A stretch of 64,000 nt of DNA from Bacteroidota bacterium (GCA_013289175.1 JABDAN010000001.1:1-64000), one strand, 5' to 3'; positions 25,170-35,227 are shown, counted from the first letter of the stretch. The notes: generated from the letters alone by a model not told the origin. Program-made: numbers and translations.

Positions 25170-27128
25170 TTATTTCAGGATTATGGCCCCCAGCGGAGGA
25201 AGGTGGACATTGATTTCGTAGCGGCCCTGCTCTTTATCAACCAAGGTAACAATGGGTTCAGGATTAAAAATGTCGCCGGAGCCTCCGTATTTTCTTTCGT
25301 CGCTGTTAAATATTTCGCTCCAGGCAGATTTTCCGTTTGCATAGACTTTCCAATTGTTGCGTACAACCGGTGTCATGTTCAGCACAACCAGAATATCGTT
25401 GACCGCGTCCTTGCCTTTTCTTCTGAAGACAATCACGGATTCCTGGCGATGATCCAGGTCTATCCATTCAAAACCCTGCTCGTTAAATTGATTTTCATAA
25501 AGTGCGGGCTCATTCCTCAACAGCAGGTTGAGGTCCCGAACACAGTCCTTCATTTTCCAATGCAGTTCATATTTGAGCAGATACCATTGTAGTTCGCGCT
25601 TGTGATTCCACTCATCGGTCGCGCCGAATTCGTTCCCCATAAAAAGGAGTTTGCCACCGGGATGAGAAAACATATAAGTATACATCAAACGCAGATTGGC
25701 AAATTTTTGCCAGTCGTCTCCCGGCATTTTATAGAGCATGGGAGATTTCCCATGAACCACTTCGTCGTGGCTGAGGGGAAGCATAAAATTTTCGTCATAG
25801 TAGTACATCATACTAAAGGTGAACTTATCCTGTAAGCCTTTACGCATCAGGGGGTCCGCTTTAAAATAATCCAAGGTATCATGCATCCAACCCATCATCC
25901 ATTTCATACCGAATCCGAGACCACCGGCAAAGGTGGGTCTGCTGATACCCGGCCAATCGGTTGCCTCTTCGGCGATGGTCTGCGTATCAGGGAAATCCCG
26001 GTAAAGGGTTTCATTTAAGTCTTTAATAAATGCAATGGCTTCCAGGTTGCCATCTCCCCCGAATTCATTGGGCTCCCACTGGCCGGTGGTTCTGGAATAA
26101 TTTAATTTCAGCATGGAACTTACGGCATCCACCCGAATGCCATCGGCGTGAAAAAGGTCGCACCAAAAACGTCCGCTGCTAATCAGAAAGGATTTGACCT
26201 CGCCTCTTTTATAATTGAAAATATAACTGTTCCAGTCGGGGTGATAGCCTTTGCGCATATCAGCATACTCATAGGTGTTGGCGCCGTCAAACATATAAAG
26301 ACCGTGCGCATCGTAGGGAAAGTGAGAAGGTACCCAATCGAGTAATACGCCTATTCCCGCTTGATGAAAAGCATTGACCAGCTCCATAAAAGATTGCGGA
26401 TCACCGAAACGGGAAGTCGGTGCAAAATAACCCACTCCCTGATAGCCCCAGGACCCATCGTAGGGATATTCCATCACCGGCATCAATTCCACATGGGTGA
26501 ATCCCATTTCTTTGATATAGGGAACCATCCGTTCTCGAATCTGGTCATAGGTATTATAGGATTCCTCATCATCGGCACTGGGACGCATCCAGCTGGCCAG
26601 ATGCACTTCATAAACACTCCAAGGCTGATCGAGTGCATTGTGTTTTTTTCTCGTATTCATCCAGGACGCGTCCTTCCAGGTATAATCCAGGTCCCAGGTG
26701 ATGGAGGCAGTTTTGGGTCTTTGTTCCCAAAAATGTGCAAACGGATCGCCCTTGACAGTCTCTGAACCGTTGAATCCCCGGATATGATACTTGTAAATTT
26801 CACCTCTCTGCACGTGGGGGATAAATCCCTCCCAGATGCCAGATTTTTCGAGTCGCACAAACAAAGGATGAGCGTCGGGTTTCCAGTCATTGAAATTTCC
26901 AATCACCGACACGGCCGTTGCATTGGGGGCCCATACGGCAAAATAATATCCCGTAGTTCCCAGCACTTCTCGGCGATGGGATCCGAAGATATCATATAAG
27001 CGATAATGAGTCCCGTTTTGAAAATTGCTGATATCCGTATCAGAAAAAAGGGAGTAATTCCAAACCGACTTAGTGGAATCTACAAAATGGGTATGTTCGT
27101 ATTCAGTAGTCACTTTGTTCACCTTCAC
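25170..27128 (-). CDS. glgB: 1,4-alpha-glucan branching enzyme
   Basis: Makes alpha-1,6 branches in glycogen. An N-terminal CBM48 domain (about residues 55-140, AVWAPNATAVSVIGNFNDW) is followed by the GH13 barrel. The nucleophile is Asp334 in ADGIRVDAVSSML, the acid/base Glu lies in IAEEATDWPG, and LSHDEVVHGK holds the third carboxylate. The C-terminal all-beta domain ends at 652 residues. The start codon is GTG and shares its G with the TAG stop of the amylase gene (TAGTG), so the two are translationally coupled. Confidence 0.95.
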   Translation of the reverse strand: MKVNKVTTEYEHTHFVDSTKSVWNYSLFSDTDISNFQNGTHYRLYDIFGSHRREVLGTTGYYFAVWAPNATAVSVIGNFNDWKPDAHPLFVRLEKSGIWEGFIPHVQRGEIYKYHIRGFNGSETVKGDPFAHFWEQRPKTASITWDLDYTWKDASWMNTRKKHNALDQPWSVYEVHLASWMRPSADDEESYNTYDQIRERMVPYIKEMGFTHVELMPVMEYPYDGSWGYQGVGYFAPTSRFGDPQSFMELVNAFHQAGIGVLLDWVPSHFPYDAHGLYMFDGANTYEYADMRKGYHPDWNSYIFNYKRGEVKSFLISSGRFWCDLFHADGIRVDAVSSMLKLNYSRTTGQWEPNEFGGDGNLEAIAFIKDLNETLYRDFPDTQTIAEEATDWPGISRPTFAGGLGFGMKWMMGWMHDTLDYFKADPLMRKGLQDKFTFSMMYYYDENFMLPLSHDEVVHGKSPMLYKMPGDDWQKFANLRLMYTYMFSHPGGKLLFMGNEFGATDEWNHKRELQWYLLKYELHWKMKDCVRDLNLLLRNEPALYENQFNEQGFEWIDLDHRQESVIVFRRKGKDAVNDILVVLNMTPVVRNNWKVYANGKSAWSEIFNSDERKYGGSGDIFNPEPIVTLVDKEQGRYEINVHLPPLGAIILK

Positions 27129-29032
27129 TAATGTACAACCTTATTGTCAGTCGGCCGTTTTTTTAGTTCTAGTATCCGGATCGCCTCACCCGGCATTTCC
27201 ATTTTGCCGGTGACAGGGTAAACGGTTCCCGTCATGACATCTGTCGCCGTTTCAAATCCCTGGGTCCTTTCTGCATAATCATGGAAGGTGATGGTGGTAG
27301 ACAAACTGTCGGCGTTCAGCACACAGAGAATGGTTTGATGATCATCGTATCGAAAATAAACATAGGTCCCGTTTACCGGAATATAGTGCATCAGTTTCCC
27401 ATTTTTCAGGGCACTGGAATTTTTTCTGAAATTGGCCAACCGGGCTACGTAGTTAAAAGCAAAGTTTTCTGCGGGTGTTCTGCCTGAAGAAAGAAATTTG
27501 TTTTTTGGATCTCCTGCAAATCCACCGGGAAAATCCTCTCGCACCATCGCGTCGGACGGGTTTTTAAAATTCTTCATGAGGATCTCTGTTCCATAGTAGA
27601 GATGAGGAATCCCTCTTTCTGTCAGCAAAAGCCCGATCCCCATTTTGAAACGCGCGGTGTCTTCGTCCACCAAAGAATAAAACCGGTCGCGGTCGTGGTT
27701 ATCCAGGAAAATGCAGTTGTTCATAGGGTCTTTGTAGAGCATATCGTCGGCCAGTGTGGTATAGAGTCGGTTTACACCCCCTGTCCATCCTTTGTGATGG
27801 CTGACGGCTTCCAGCATTGCATCACAAACCGGGAAGTCCAAGATTCCCGTCAGATTGCTTTTCCAGGAAACATCCAGGTTGTTTCGGCAAAAATAGGCGC
27901 CCGCCGATACACTGTTTACGGTCGCTTCTCCCAAGGAAGTGATGGAAGGAAATTCTTTTTCCAGTGTAGCGTTTAGCCGGTTTAAGAAAATGGGGTCACA
28001 GTATTTATAAGTGTCCACCCGCCAACCATCCAATTGAAAAGTCTGCGTCATCCAGATGGCCTGTTGGATCAGAAAAGTAGCGAGAAAGTGGTTTCTCAAA
28101 TTTAGGTCGGGCAGATGGGGCTCAAACCATCCCGCTTCCATGATTTCCTTGTCTGAGCGGGCGGCATGAATATCAAAAAGGGTTTGTTCCCGGTGGTTGG
28201 TATTTTGATAAGTTGGCCAGTGGTTGATCCAGTCATCAGTGGGTGGATCGCTGACAAACCAGTGCTCCACGCCTACGTGATTGTATACGGCGTCCTGAAT
28301 AATTTTCATGCCCCGTGCATGGGCTGCCGCCACCAGTTTTAAATAGGCGTCCTTACCACCCATTCGTTTGTCAATTTCATAGGGGTCGGTAAACCAGTAA
28401 CCATGATAGCCGCTCATCATGCCCGGCGATTCTTTTTCCAGCGGCATGTCGTTTTCAAGAACCGGCGTCAGCCAAAGCGTCGTAACGCCCAGCTGTTGAA
28501 AGTAATCCAGGTGATTTATCACACCCTGCATATCCCCTCCGTGACGGGCGAGTGGATTGTTCCTGTCAACGACCGTGTCCCGCATATTCGCATAATGGTC
28601 ATTGTTAGGATCTCCGTTACTGAAACGGTCAGGCATTAACAGATAGATAAAATCCGAAGAATAAACCCCCCGAGCCCAGGTGGTTCCGTTTCCCGTTGGA
28701 CGGTCGTACAAAGGAATGGTGAGTTCATGAAATTTATTATCAACCAAACTAAGTACATAACGGATGATCAGGTTTCCAGGGTTAGCATTTTTTTCAATCG
28801 TAAGGTTTAAAAAAACATAGTGATTGTTTTTAACCCGTTGCACAGAATCGAGTACCACTCCGGGATATTTTACCTTGAAATCTGCATGATCCAGCTGCTC
28901 CCCGCGTATCATAACCTGAAGATGAGGATTGTTCATGCCTACCCACCAGTTGGAAGGATAAACTGCGGTGATTTTTTGTCCCGAACACCAGCTGAAAAAT
29001 ACAACCAGTGGAAGAAAAATTATTTTTTTCAT
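27128..29032 (-). CDS. Exported neopullulanase/cyclomaltodextrinase-like amylase (SusA-like)
   Basis: GH13 enzyme that hydrolyses alpha-1,4 glucans or cyclodextrins. The 634 residues begin with a signal peptide (MKKIIFLPLVVFFSWCSGQ; the Cys may even be lipidated). An N-terminal cyclomaltodextrinase-type beta domain follows (ITAVYPSNWWVGMNNPHLQV). The catalytic barrel has DGWRVDTYKY (nucleophile Asp), SLGEATVNS (acid/base Glu) and FLDNHDRDRF. It is therefore periplasmic, unlike its cytosolic operon partners. The start overlaps the transporter stop in ATGA and the stop overlaps glgB by one base. Confidence 0.92.
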   Translation of the reverse strand: MKKIIFLPLVVFFSWCSGQKITAVYPSNWWVGMNNPHLQVMIRGEQLDHADFKVKYPGVVLDSVQRVKNNHYVFLNLTIEKNANPGNLIIRYVLSLVDNKFHELTIPLYDRPTGNGTTWARGVYSSDFIYLLMPDRFSNGDPNNDHYANMRDTVVDRNNPLARHGGDMQGVINHLDYFQQLGVTTLWLTPVLENDMPLEKESPGMMSGYHGYWFTDPYEIDKRMGGKDAYLKLVAAAHARGMKIIQDAVYNHVGVEHWFVSDPPTDDWINHWPTYQNTNHREQTLFDIHAARSDKEIMEAGWFEPHLPDLNLRNHFLATFLIQQAIWMTQTFQLDGWRVDTYKYCDPIFLNRLNATLEKEFPSITSLGEATVNSVSAGAYFCRNNLDVSWKSNLTGILDFPVCDAMLEAVSHHKGWTGGVNRLYTTLADDMLYKDPMNNCIFLDNHDRDRFYSLVDEDTARFKMGIGLLLTERGIPHLYYGTEILMKNFKNPSDAMVREDFPGGFAGDPKNKFLSSGRTPAENFAFNYVARLANFRKNSSALKNGKLMHYIPVNGTYVYFRYDDHQTILCVLNADSLSTTITFHDYAERTQGFETATDVMTGTVYPVTGKMEMPGEAIRILELKKRPTDNKVVH

Positions 29033-30426
29033 GAGGCTGCCAGTCTTTGCTGTTTGCGGCTAATACGAATATCACCGGCATCGTATACAAACAATACGCT
29101 GATGGCTGCGCAAAACAAAAAGAAACCCGCCAGTACGATTGAATAGATGGGCTGACCCCCATATAGATTGTGCATAATCCATCCGCCAAACAATCCGTTG
29201 ACGATCTGAGGAAGAGTAATAAAGAAATTAAATATTCCCATATAGATGCCCAGTTTTCCGGGAGGTATGGAACCAGATAAAATCACATAGGGCATGGCCA
29301 GGATGCTCGCCCAGGCGAGTCCCACGCCGACCATAGAATAACTCAGCATAGCCGGATCGCGGATAAAAAATACCGAGATCAAACCCGCTCCACCGGCCAT
29401 GAGTGAAAAAGCATGGGTTGCTTTTCTTCCGATTCTTCGGGCAATCGCCGGCAAAAACAGGGCATAAAACATGGCCACCCCATTGTAAACGCCAAAAGAA
29501 GAACTCACTTTGTTACCCGCTTCGTTGTAGGCAATGGATTTAGAATAATTACCGGTGAGTCCGTAAACATGGGTCGCGACCGCATCGGTCATAAATACCC
29601 ACATCGAAAAAAGAGCAAACCAGGAAAAGAATTGGACAAGTCCCAGCTGTCGCATGGTCTTGGGCATATGTCGAAAATCATGGATGATCTCCCTTACACC
29701 AGATTTTTTATGAGCATTGTCCGGCTTGCCATGATAGCGTTCGTAGTCGGCGGGTTTATATTCCTTTGAAAAAATAACGGTAACCAGAATGGCAATCATA
29801 AATACTGCGGCACCGATATAATAGGAATATTTAATATTGTCCGCAACCCCGTTTTTACTGGTTTGGAGACTGAATCCATGATTTCCCAGGAATTCAGGAA
29901 GATAGGAACCCCCCACCGCTCCCAGTCCGATCAGAAATGTCTGGATACTGAATCCCAGAGTTCTTTGTCTATCTGGAAGGTTGTCTGCAACCAGGGCCCG
30001 GAAGGGTTCCATGGCAATGTTGAAAGAAGTGTCCATCACCATAACCATTCCAGCACCAATCCACAATGCGGGAATCACACCTGCCAGGGCGCCGGAATTG
30101 GGCAGAAAGATCAGGGCCAGAGAAGATAAGATGGCGCCGGTAAGAAAATAGGGTTTCCTTCTTCCCAGCCGGTTCCAGGTTTTATCGCTGTAGTGTCCGA
30201 TCAGGGGTTGGACGATCATACCTACGACGGGCGCTACCAACCAGAATGCCGGCAATTGATCCACGTCTGCTCCGAAAGAACGAAGGATGCGGCTGGTGTT
30301 TCCGTTTTGAAGGGCAAATCCGAATTGGATACCCATGAAGCCGAAGCTCATGGTTAGAATCTGGCCAATGGTGAGCCGGGGTTTTTCTACCAGCTTCTCT
30401 GAAGTGGCGACAGTTTTACTGGTCAT
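29029..30426 (-). CDS. Sugar transporter of the GPH/SLC45-like MFS group
   Basis: 465 residues with about 12 helices. The loop after the second helix reads PLIGHYSDKTWNRLGRRKPY, the GxxSDRxxxRxGRRRPF signature of the sucrose/maltose symporters (SLC45, MalA of Bacteroidota). Located between glgC and an exported amylase, it most likely imports maltose or maltooligosaccharides with protons. A cytoplasmic loop of about 45 basic residues (KEYKPADYERYHGKPDNAHK) separates the halves. It ends overlapping the amylase start by four bases. Confidence 0.88.
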   Translation of the reverse strand: MTSKTVATSEKLVEKPRLTIGQILTMSFGFMGIQFGFALQNGNTSRILRSFGADVDQLPAFWLVAPVVGMIVQPLIGHYSDKTWNRLGRRKPYFLTGAILSSLALIFLPNSGALAGVIPALWIGAGMVMVMDTSFNIAMEPFRALVADNLPDRQRTLGFSIQTFLIGLGAVGGSYLPEFLGNHGFSLQTSKNGVADNIKYSYYIGAAVFMIAILVTVIFSKEYKPADYERYHGKPDNAHKKSGVREIIHDFRHMPKTMRQLGLVQFFSWFALFSMWVFMTDAVATHVYGLTGNYSKSIAYNEAGNKVSSSFGVYNGVAMFYALFLPAIARRIGRKATHAFSLMAGGAGLISVFFIRDPAMLSYSMVGVGLAWASILAMPYVILSGSIPPGKLGIYMGIFNFFITLPQIVNGLFGGWIMHNLYGGQPIYSIVLAGFFLFCAAISVLFVYDAGDIRISRKQQRLAAS

Positions 30427-30441
30427 AGCAATCGTTGAAGA

Positions 30442-31716
30442 CTAAATCACAAACCCATTGGGGATTACCGCACCTTTTTTAACCACGACGATTCCATCTT
30501 TCACCGTATATAAAGAGTGGTCGGTATTTTCCAGGTGTGATCCGCCATTGATTCTGACATCGTCGCCGATTCGACAGTTCTTATCGACGATGCAGTTGCG
30601 GATATAACAGCGGTCCCCGATACCCACCGAAGGCAGACCATGTTCTTTGTCATGGCGTATTTCTTCAATGGTTTCATAATAATCGATGCCCATCAGGTAA
30701 CTGCTCACGATGGTCGTTCCGATACCGATCCGGGTTCGAATACCGATCACACTGCTTTCAATTCTGGACGCATTGATGATGCATCCTTCGGCAATAATCG
30801 TTTTTTCAAGGGTAGTCCCGCTGATTTTTGCCGGTGGCAACATCCGGGCACGGGTATAGATTGCATTGCTGTTATCAAATAAATTAAAATCCGGAATCTC
30901 TTTGGTAAGGCCAAGGTTGGCTTCAAAGAAAGAATAGATATTCCCGATATCCGTCCAATATCCATCGTACTGAAAGCTGACTACTTTGTATTTGTCGATG
31001 GACTGAGGAAGAATTTCCTTTCCGAAATCCGTGGCTTCCACATATTCATTCTGCAGTAAATCCTGCAAGAGTTGCCGGTTGAAAATATAGATACCCATCG
31101 ATGCGAGATAATTTCTACCCTGCCCCTGCATGGATGGGCCCGTGTCACTGGTCCAGTCTTTCAACAAATCTTTTTTTGGCTTTTCAATAAAGGAAGTGAT
31201 AAAACCTTTATCGTCCTTTTTAAGGATTCCAAACTCCGATGCTTCGCGGTCGGCTACCGGGATCGTTGCAATGGTTATTTCAGCTTTTTGGGCGATGTGA
31301 TTGTTGAGCATCTCCATAAAATTCATCTGATAAAGCTGATCGCCGGATAGGATCAGGATGTATTCAGCTTCAAAGGGACCCAGATGACGCAGGCACTGTC
31401 GAACGGCATCGGCTGTGCCCTGATACCAGGTTGGATTATCGGGCGTTTGTTCGGCTGCAAGAATATCCACGAATGCAGAACTGAATGCACTAAAGTGATA
31501 AGTGTTTTTAATATGTCTGTTCAGGGAAGCAGAATTAAACTGAGTCAAAACAAACATGCGGTCGATGCCAGAATTGAGGCAGTTTGAAATGGGAATATCC
31601 ACCAGTCGGTATTTTCCTGCGATCGGAACGGCCGGTTTGGAACGACTGGCAGTCAAAGGATACAATCGGGTGCCGGCACCCCCTCCTAAAATTACGGCAA
31701 GTACTTTTTTTGACAT
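30442..31716 (-). CDS. glgC: Glucose-1-phosphate adenylyltransferase
   Basis: Makes ADP-glucose from glucose-1-phosphate and ATP, the committed and usually allosteric step of glycogen synthesis. The nucleotidyltransferase start LGGGAGTRLYPLT and SKPAVPIAGKYRLVDIPISN are classic, followed by GTADAVRQCL. The C-terminal left-handed beta-helix (from about residue 300) holds hexapeptide repeats (IIAEGCIINASRIESSVIG). The 424-residue length is normal. It lies 24 bases after the glgA stop and 15 bases before the transporter start. Confidence 0.95.
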   Translation of the reverse strand: MSKKVLAVILGGGAGTRLYPLTASRSKPAVPIAGKYRLVDIPISNCLNSGIDRMFVLTQFNSASLNRHIKNTYHFSAFSSAFVDILAAEQTPDNPTWYQGTADAVRQCLRHLGPFEAEYILILSGDQLYQMNFMEMLNNHIAQKAEITIATIPVADREASEFGILKKDDKGFITSFIEKPKKDLLKDWTSDTGPSMQGQGRNYLASMGIYIFNRQLLQDLLQNEYVEATDFGKEILPQSIDKYKVVSFQYDGYWTDIGNIYSFFEANLGLTKEIPDFNLFDNSNAIYTRARMLPPAKISGTTLEKTIIAEGCIINASRIESSVIGIRTRIGIGTTIVSSYLMGIDYYETIEEIRHDKEHGLPSVGIGDRCYIRNCIVDKNCRIGDDVRINGGSHLENTDHSLYTVKDGIVVVKKGAVIPNGFVI

Positions 31717-31740
31717 AAAGTCTGATTTAATAAATTGGTG

Positions 31741-33153
31741 TTATAGCGAAGCGTAAAGATCCAAATATTGCTGCATACTGGTTTCCCAGCTAAAATCGAG
31801 TCTCATCATTTTTCTTCTCAGCCCTTCCATCACCAAGGGATCCTGGTAGAGTTGAATTGAACGCCAGATGGCATGGGTGATGTCACCAACGATTGCATTG
31901 TTAAACCGGATACCATAACCATCCTCTTCACCGACATCCTTCACCGTGTCCTTCAAGCCTCCCGTAGAACGTACCACCGGAACAGTGCCATAACGCATCG
32001 CATACATCTGGTTGAGCCCACAAGGTTCCACCCTTGAGGGCATCAGGATAAAATCGGCTCCGGCATAAATAATATGACTCAATCCCTCATCATAACCGAT
32101 GAAAATGCTAAAATCACCTTCGCTGAACCGGCTCACTCTTTCGAGGCTATCTTGAATATAGGATGCCCCGCTGCCCAGTATCAGGAAATTTGCCTTTCGT
32201 CCGATATAATAAAACGAGTCGCCGATGGCCTGAGGCAAGAGATCCGCACCTTTTTCACCCACCAATCTTCCGATAAAGGAGATGAGGGGTTTGTCCATAT
32301 CCAACCCAAATCTCTTGCAAAGTATTTCTTTATTTTTTGCTTTACCTGCCTGGTTGGATTTAATATTAAAATGATCCTGCAGGTAACTGTCTGTTTCCGG
32401 ATCCCAGACCTTTGTATCAATACCGTTTAATATACCGTAACATTTTCCCTTTTCATATTCAAACAAGGCCTCCAGTCCGTTGGCCGACCAACGCAGTTCT
32501 TCCATATAACTCCAACTAACGGTGTTCACTTTCCATGCACAGCGAACACCACAGGCCAGGGCGTTGATGCTTTTATTCCATTCGAGCAGTCCCGACTTCC
32601 AAGTATCCCAGGCCGGGATATAATAACTTTTGTCCCAGCTCAGCCATCCCTGATATTCTCCATTGTGAATCGTCAGCAAAGTCGGAATCTCACGCAAATG
32701 CTGATAACGGTAACAATGTTTGATCATGAACGGAATCAGGGCCGCCTGGTGATCGTGCACATGTACAACATCGGGATGATGCTTCCAGGTTGCCAGCCAG
32801 TCCACGACCGCGATTTGAAAAGCAATGAATCGTTCGGAATCATCGTCATATCCATAAATCTTATCGCGGTCCAGCAGTCCGTTGATATCTACCATGTACA
32901 GATCGAAACCCAGAATATTTTTCTTTTCTTTTATGATCGTATAAATGAACCACCAGTCACCCAGGTTGGTATAGCCTTTGTGCACGACATCAAATTCATT
33001 GTTGTAAAGGAATTTGGTTTTATACATGGGCATGACCACTTTGGCGAAGTGTCCGGCGGCCGACTGGTATTTGGGTAAAGCGCCTACAACATCTCCCAGC
33101 CCACCGGCTTTTGCGACCGGATAACATTCCGCTGAAACATGCAGGATCTCCAT
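31741..33153 (-). CDS. glgA: Glycogen synthase (ADP-glucose type)
   Basis: GT5 enzyme, a GT-B fold that extends glycogen with ADP-glucose. The N-terminal ADP-glucose motif KAGGLGDVVGALP (about 16-28) and the C-terminal PSRVEPCGLNQMYAMRYGT and STGGLKDTVKD are all present. The 470-residue length is standard. It is the first gene of the minus-strand run glgA-glgC-transporter-amylase-glgB. Its start faces the sugar transporter gene at 33294 across about 140 bases, so shared control is possible. Confidence 0.95.
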   Translation of the reverse strand: MEILHVSAECYPVAKAGGLGDVVGALPKYQSAAGHFAKVVMPMYKTKFLYNNEFDVVHKGYTNLGDWWFIYTIIKEKKNILGFDLYMVDINGLLDRDKIYGYDDDSERFIAFQIAVVDWLATWKHHPDVVHVHDHQAALIPFMIKHCYRYQHLREIPTLLTIHNGEYQGWLSWDKSYYIPAWDTWKSGLLEWNKSINALACGVRCAWKVNTVSWSYMEELRWSANGLEALFEYEKGKCYGILNGIDTKVWDPETDSYLQDHFNIKSNQAGKAKNKEILCKRFGLDMDKPLISFIGRLVGEKGADLLPQAIGDSFYYIGRKANFLILGSGASYIQDSLERVSRFSEGDFSIFIGYDEGLSHIIYAGADFILMPSRVEPCGLNQMYAMRYGTVPVVRSTGGLKDTVKDVGEEDGYGIRFNNAIVGDITHAIWRSIQLYQDPLVMEGLRRKMMRLDFSWETSMQQYLDLYASL

Positions 33154-33293
33154 GAAATGATGTTATGGGTGAAAGCGCCCGTAGAATTAAGATCAATTTA
33201 GGAAGGATTTCTTTGATTCTCCCATTAAAGCGAAAAATTTTTCACTTGGCGAAAACTTGAGTATTTTCAACGCCTAATATATAACGATTGCAC

Positions 33294-35213
33294 ATGTCCC
33301 AAACCAAACAGCCTACTAACAGCGGAGCCCTTGCCACACTCGTACTAGTTTTCTTTTTCTGGGGATTCATCGCCGCATCCAACAGCATTTTTATTCCTTT
33401 TTGTAAGAACTACTTCAATTTGAGCCAATTTGAGTCCCAGCTCATCGGAACTGCATTTTATGGGGCTTATTTTATCGGTTCTCTGTTCCTGTATATTTTT
33501 TCTGAGACCCGCGGCAGCGATATATTAAATAAAATCGGCTATAAGAAAGGGATCATCATCGGATTGGGTATTTCGATAGCAGGCGCTTTGCTGATGATAC
33601 CCGCCGTCAGCGGAGAAACCTTAAAACCCATTGATGAGCATGTAACCGAAATCAAAGCATTTAAGACCGATCAGAAATATGTCACTTCCGATAAAGTCAT
33701 CGTATTGAGAAAAGAAGAAAAGAATTCTTATTCCCTGATTGTTAGAAATGACGAGGCCGGAAAAAAATTCCTGAACGATCCTGAAATCCTTAAGAACCTC
33801 CGGGCGCCCTTCGGTCCAGCCAAGGACACAAAAATCGTCGACGGCGTTCCAGTAAAACTCGCTGCCAGTTTCGACGCCGATAAGGTAGATGCGATTGTCG
33901 CTTCCCTGAAGGGCGAAACCATCGCTTTTGGAAATTTCACGTTCATTTTAATCGCCTTGTTTATTATCGCCCTCGGATTTTCTCTGCAACAGACCTGTGC
34001 ACAACCTTTTGCCATCGTGCTGGGCGATCCTTCCACCGGTTCACACCGTTTGAACCTGGGAGGCAGCGTGAACTCATTCGGAACCACGGTGGGACCCATT
34101 ATCGTAAGTCTATTCTTGTTTGGATCCTTGAACAGCGACCCGGACGACACATCGGTCTCTTCGGTTAAATCGTTGTACATGATCGTAGCCGCCGTATTTG
34201 CGCTCGTGGCCTTGATATTTACTTTTTCCAAACTGCCTGCCGGAAAAAATGACGAAAAGTTTGAAAAAGCCGCCAAAGCATCCCGATCGCTGTTGACCAT
34301 GACGGGATTCATCATTGCAATAATCATCGTTGGCCACTTCTCTGATATCAGCAAAGCGCCCCTGCTTATTGCCACGATCATCGTGGTCCTGGTTACGCTG
34401 TTTTATTCCAACCAGATTGCCGTAAAAAGCAACGATGGATGGGGTGCAATGAAGTATCCACAGCTGATTTATGGCATGATTGGAATATTTGTATATGTGG
34501 GTGTGGAAGTAACCATCGACAACAATTTCGGAGCACTCCTTAAAACAAAAAATTACCTGACGGCATCTGGTCTCAACGAAAGCCAGATTTCAAAATACAT
34601 TTCACTCTATTGGGGAAGCCTGATGATCGGTCGCTGGACGGGCGCCATCAGCGTTTTCAATTTGTCAAAAATGGGTAAACGGATCGCCACCGTAGTGGTT
34701 CCCTTTATTGCCTTTGCCGTTGTACTGCTGGCAAACAGGCTCAAAGGAAACGACGTCAGCGACCTGTATGCTTATTCCATCTGTATCGTGATCGCCATTG
34801 TGGCCTTTTTCTTTGGACAGGAAAAACCGGTTAAGACCCTGCTGACCCTGGCTACGCTGGCTACCACCGCGATGCTGATCGGCGTGCTTACCACGGGCCT
34901 GTTGTCCGTATATGCGTTTATTGCCGGTGGTCTATGTTGTTCCATTATGTGGCCCTGCATTTTCGCACTGAGTGTAGCCGGGTTGGGTAAATATACCAGC
35001 CAGGGTTCTGCATTTTTGATCATGATGATCTTAGGGGGTGCGGTCATCCCACCCTTCCAAGGAGCACTGGGCGATAATCCGGCCATAGGTATGCATAATT
35101 CTTATCTGGTTGCTGCCGTATGTTTTGCTTTCCTCGCTTGGCTCGCTCTGAAACTGAAGAGTGTCCTGAAATCGCAAGGGCTCAACTTTGATGAACAAAT
35201 CGGTGGTCATTAA
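33294..35213 (+). CDS. Sugar MFS transporter (FucP/GluP-like) with a large periplasmic insertion
   Basis: About 639 residues, some 200 more than usual for FucP/GluP sugar-proton symporters. It has the family start VLVFFFWGFIAASNSIFIPF, with SLQQTCAQPFAIVLGDP after TM4 and IDNNFGALL in the second half. A hydrophilic stretch of about 105 residues (106-212) separates TM3 and TM4 and should face the periplasm. A further pair of helices (near 340-385) lies between the halves, giving about 14 helices. A TTG at 33288 is a poorer start than the ATG at 33294. The kinase gene follows after 14 bases. Confidence 0.85.
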   Translation: MSQTKQPTNSGALATLVLVFFFWGFIAASNSIFIPFCKNYFNLSQFESQLIGTAFYGAYFIGSLFLYIFSETRGSDILNKIGYKKGIIIGLGISIAGALLMIPAVSGETLKPIDEHVTEIKAFKTDQKYVTSDKVIVLRKEEKNSYSLIVRNDEAGKKFLNDPEILKNLRAPFGPAKDTKIVDGVPVKLAASFDADKVDAIVASLKGETIAFGNFTFILIALFIIALGFSLQQTCAQPFAIVLGDPSTGSHRLNLGGSVNSFGTTVGPIIVSLFLFGSLNSDPDDTSVSSVKSLYMIVAAVFALVALIFTFSKLPAGKNDEKFEKAAKASRSLLTMTGFIIAIIIVGHFSDISKAPLLIATIIVVLVTLFYSNQIAVKSNDGWGAMKYPQLIYGMIGIFVYVGVEVTIDNNFGALLKTKNYLTASGLNESQISKYISLYWGSLMIGRWTGAISVFNLSKMGKRIATVVVPFIAFAVVLLANRLKGNDVSDLYAYSICIVIAIVAFFFGQEKPVKTLLTLATLATTAMLIGVLTTGLLSVYAFIAGGLCCSIMWPCIFALSVAGLGKYTSQGSAFLIMMILGGAVIPPFQGALGDNPAIGMHNSYLVAAVCFAFLAWLALKLKSVLKSQGLNFDEQIGGH

Positions 35214-35227
35214 TTATACTCCCAAAC

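Noticed and set aside
33728-34381. A 217-codon open frame on the minus strand
   Set aside because: Antisense to the sugar transporter gene and without recognisable protein features.
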